DNA from: an uncultured Veillonella sp.
Lineage (GTDB): Bacteria > Bacillota_C > Negativicutes > Veillonellales > Veillonellaceae
Direction of reading: 5' to 3'
Length of the DNA stretch: 7,049 bases
Assembly: GCA_900765235.1 (NCBI GenBank)
Contig: CAAFRK010000304.1
Span: 1-7,049 of the forward strand
Position numbers and translations under genes: made by a program
The notes under the pieces: model-generated
Databases searched by the model: none
What the model saw: the letters and a program-made list of their open reading frames with translations, nothing else
Told to the model about the DNA's origin: nothing
In this document: piece by piece, positions 6,820-7,049 of the stretch
Layout: the number at the start of each line of letters is the position of its first letter
Position numbering within the stretch: the first letter of the stretch is position 1

Positions 6820-6884
6820 ATATAAATATAAATAAATTTTAAAATTATAAATTATTTTTTCAATTCTAGTTCGGAGAGTAATTC

Positions 6885-7049
6885 ATGAAATCATCTAGGA
6901 AACGTAAGGTTACCGCTGCATTTTTTGCAGCTGCAGCGTTGGGTGGTGTTGCCCACGCAGCCCCTACACTCAACATGAATGATTTGGTAGGTTCGAACAC
7001 TACCACTGAATCAACGGCTCAAGGCAATAATAATATTGCTACTCCAGTC
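6885..7049 (+). CDS. N-terminus of an exported protein, cut by window edge
   Basis: Fifty-five codons are visible and remain open to the edge. The product starts MKSSRKRKVTAAFFAAAA, a signal peptide with a strongly basic n-region and an Ala-rich core, with cleavage likely after AHA (residues 23-25). The mature part begins APTLNMNDLVGS and turns into a Thr/Ser/Asn-rich, low-complexity stretch (NTTTESTAQGNNNIATP), as seen at the start of surface, outer-membrane or envelope proteins with a flexible linker. GGAGAG at 6873-6878, six bases before the ATG, supports the start. Too little is present to name the family. It is transcribed away from the paralog pair and may share regulation with it through the common intergenic region. 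Confidence 0.8.
   Translation, partial: MKSSRKRKVTAAFFAAAALGGVAHAAPTLNMNDLVGSNTTTESTAQGNNNIATPV

Larger units (their letters stand above)
6582..6884. other. Divergent AT-rich intergenic region
   Basis: These 303 bases separate two divergently transcribed exported-protein genes. I see no open frame with a ribosome site, no tRNA and no terminator in it. It holds the ribosome site of the leftward gene next to 6581, a minus-strand TATAAT at 6677-6682, an 8-bp inverted repeat at 6673-6703, a candidate rightward promoter at 6790-6819, and GGAGAG at 6873-6878, six bases before the ATG at 6885. The stretch 6800-6860 is almost pure A and T, as expected upstream of a strong start in such genomes. Confidence 0.7.

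Overview
The window reads as chromosomal DNA of a low-to-medium GC anaerobe of the Firmicutes/Negativicutes type, most likely Veillonella or a close relative. That guess rests on codon style, strong AGGAG-type ribosome sites, an unfused FruA of EIIA-EIIB-EIIC order and exported proteins with classical AxA signal peptides. It was made by recognition, not by a search. Nothing in the window looks like phage, IS, tRNA, rRNA or CRISPR.

Layout. (1) 29-2261, plus strand: dapF (diaminopimelate epimerase) followed after one base by an NhaC-superfamily membrane transporter. The tight junction suggests one transcript and hints that the transporter may serve lysine/diaminopimelate metabolism rather than only sodium-proton exchange. 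(2) 2232-2339: four imperfect tandem copies of a 27-bp unit. The first copy is the last nine sense codons of the transporter gene, and every later copy carries an in-frame stop. (3) 2370-5300, plus strand: fruK (1-phosphofructokinase) and fruA (fructose PTS EIIABC). FruA takes up fructose as fructose-1-phosphate at the membrane and FruK converts it to fructose-1,6-bisphosphate for glycolysis. The usual DeoR-type repressor gene fruR is not next to them. (4) 5370-5402: a perfect 15-bp stem hairpin between convergent genes, acting as a terminator in both directions.

(5) 5413-6581, minus strand: two adjacent genes of about 192 codons, each with a signal peptide, overlapping or nearly overlapping at the stop/start junction. 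Their products align along their length (shared YNxNYS, DxSGI, YT and C-terminal FDD/YDD positions), so they are tandem paralogs of an exported protein family I do not recognise. Their DNA is visibly more AT-rich than the fru genes. (6) 6582-6884: an AT-rich divergent intergenic region with a perfect minus-strand TATAAT overlapped by an 8-bp inverted repeat, and a possible extended -10 promoter for the rightward gene. (7) 6885 to the right edge: the first 55 codons of another exported protein, cut by the window.

Most of the window is ordinary metabolism. The less described parts are the paralogous secreted pair with its divergent regulatory region, the dapF-linked NhaC-like transporter with a non-standard core motif, and the repeat array grown out of a gene's 3' end.
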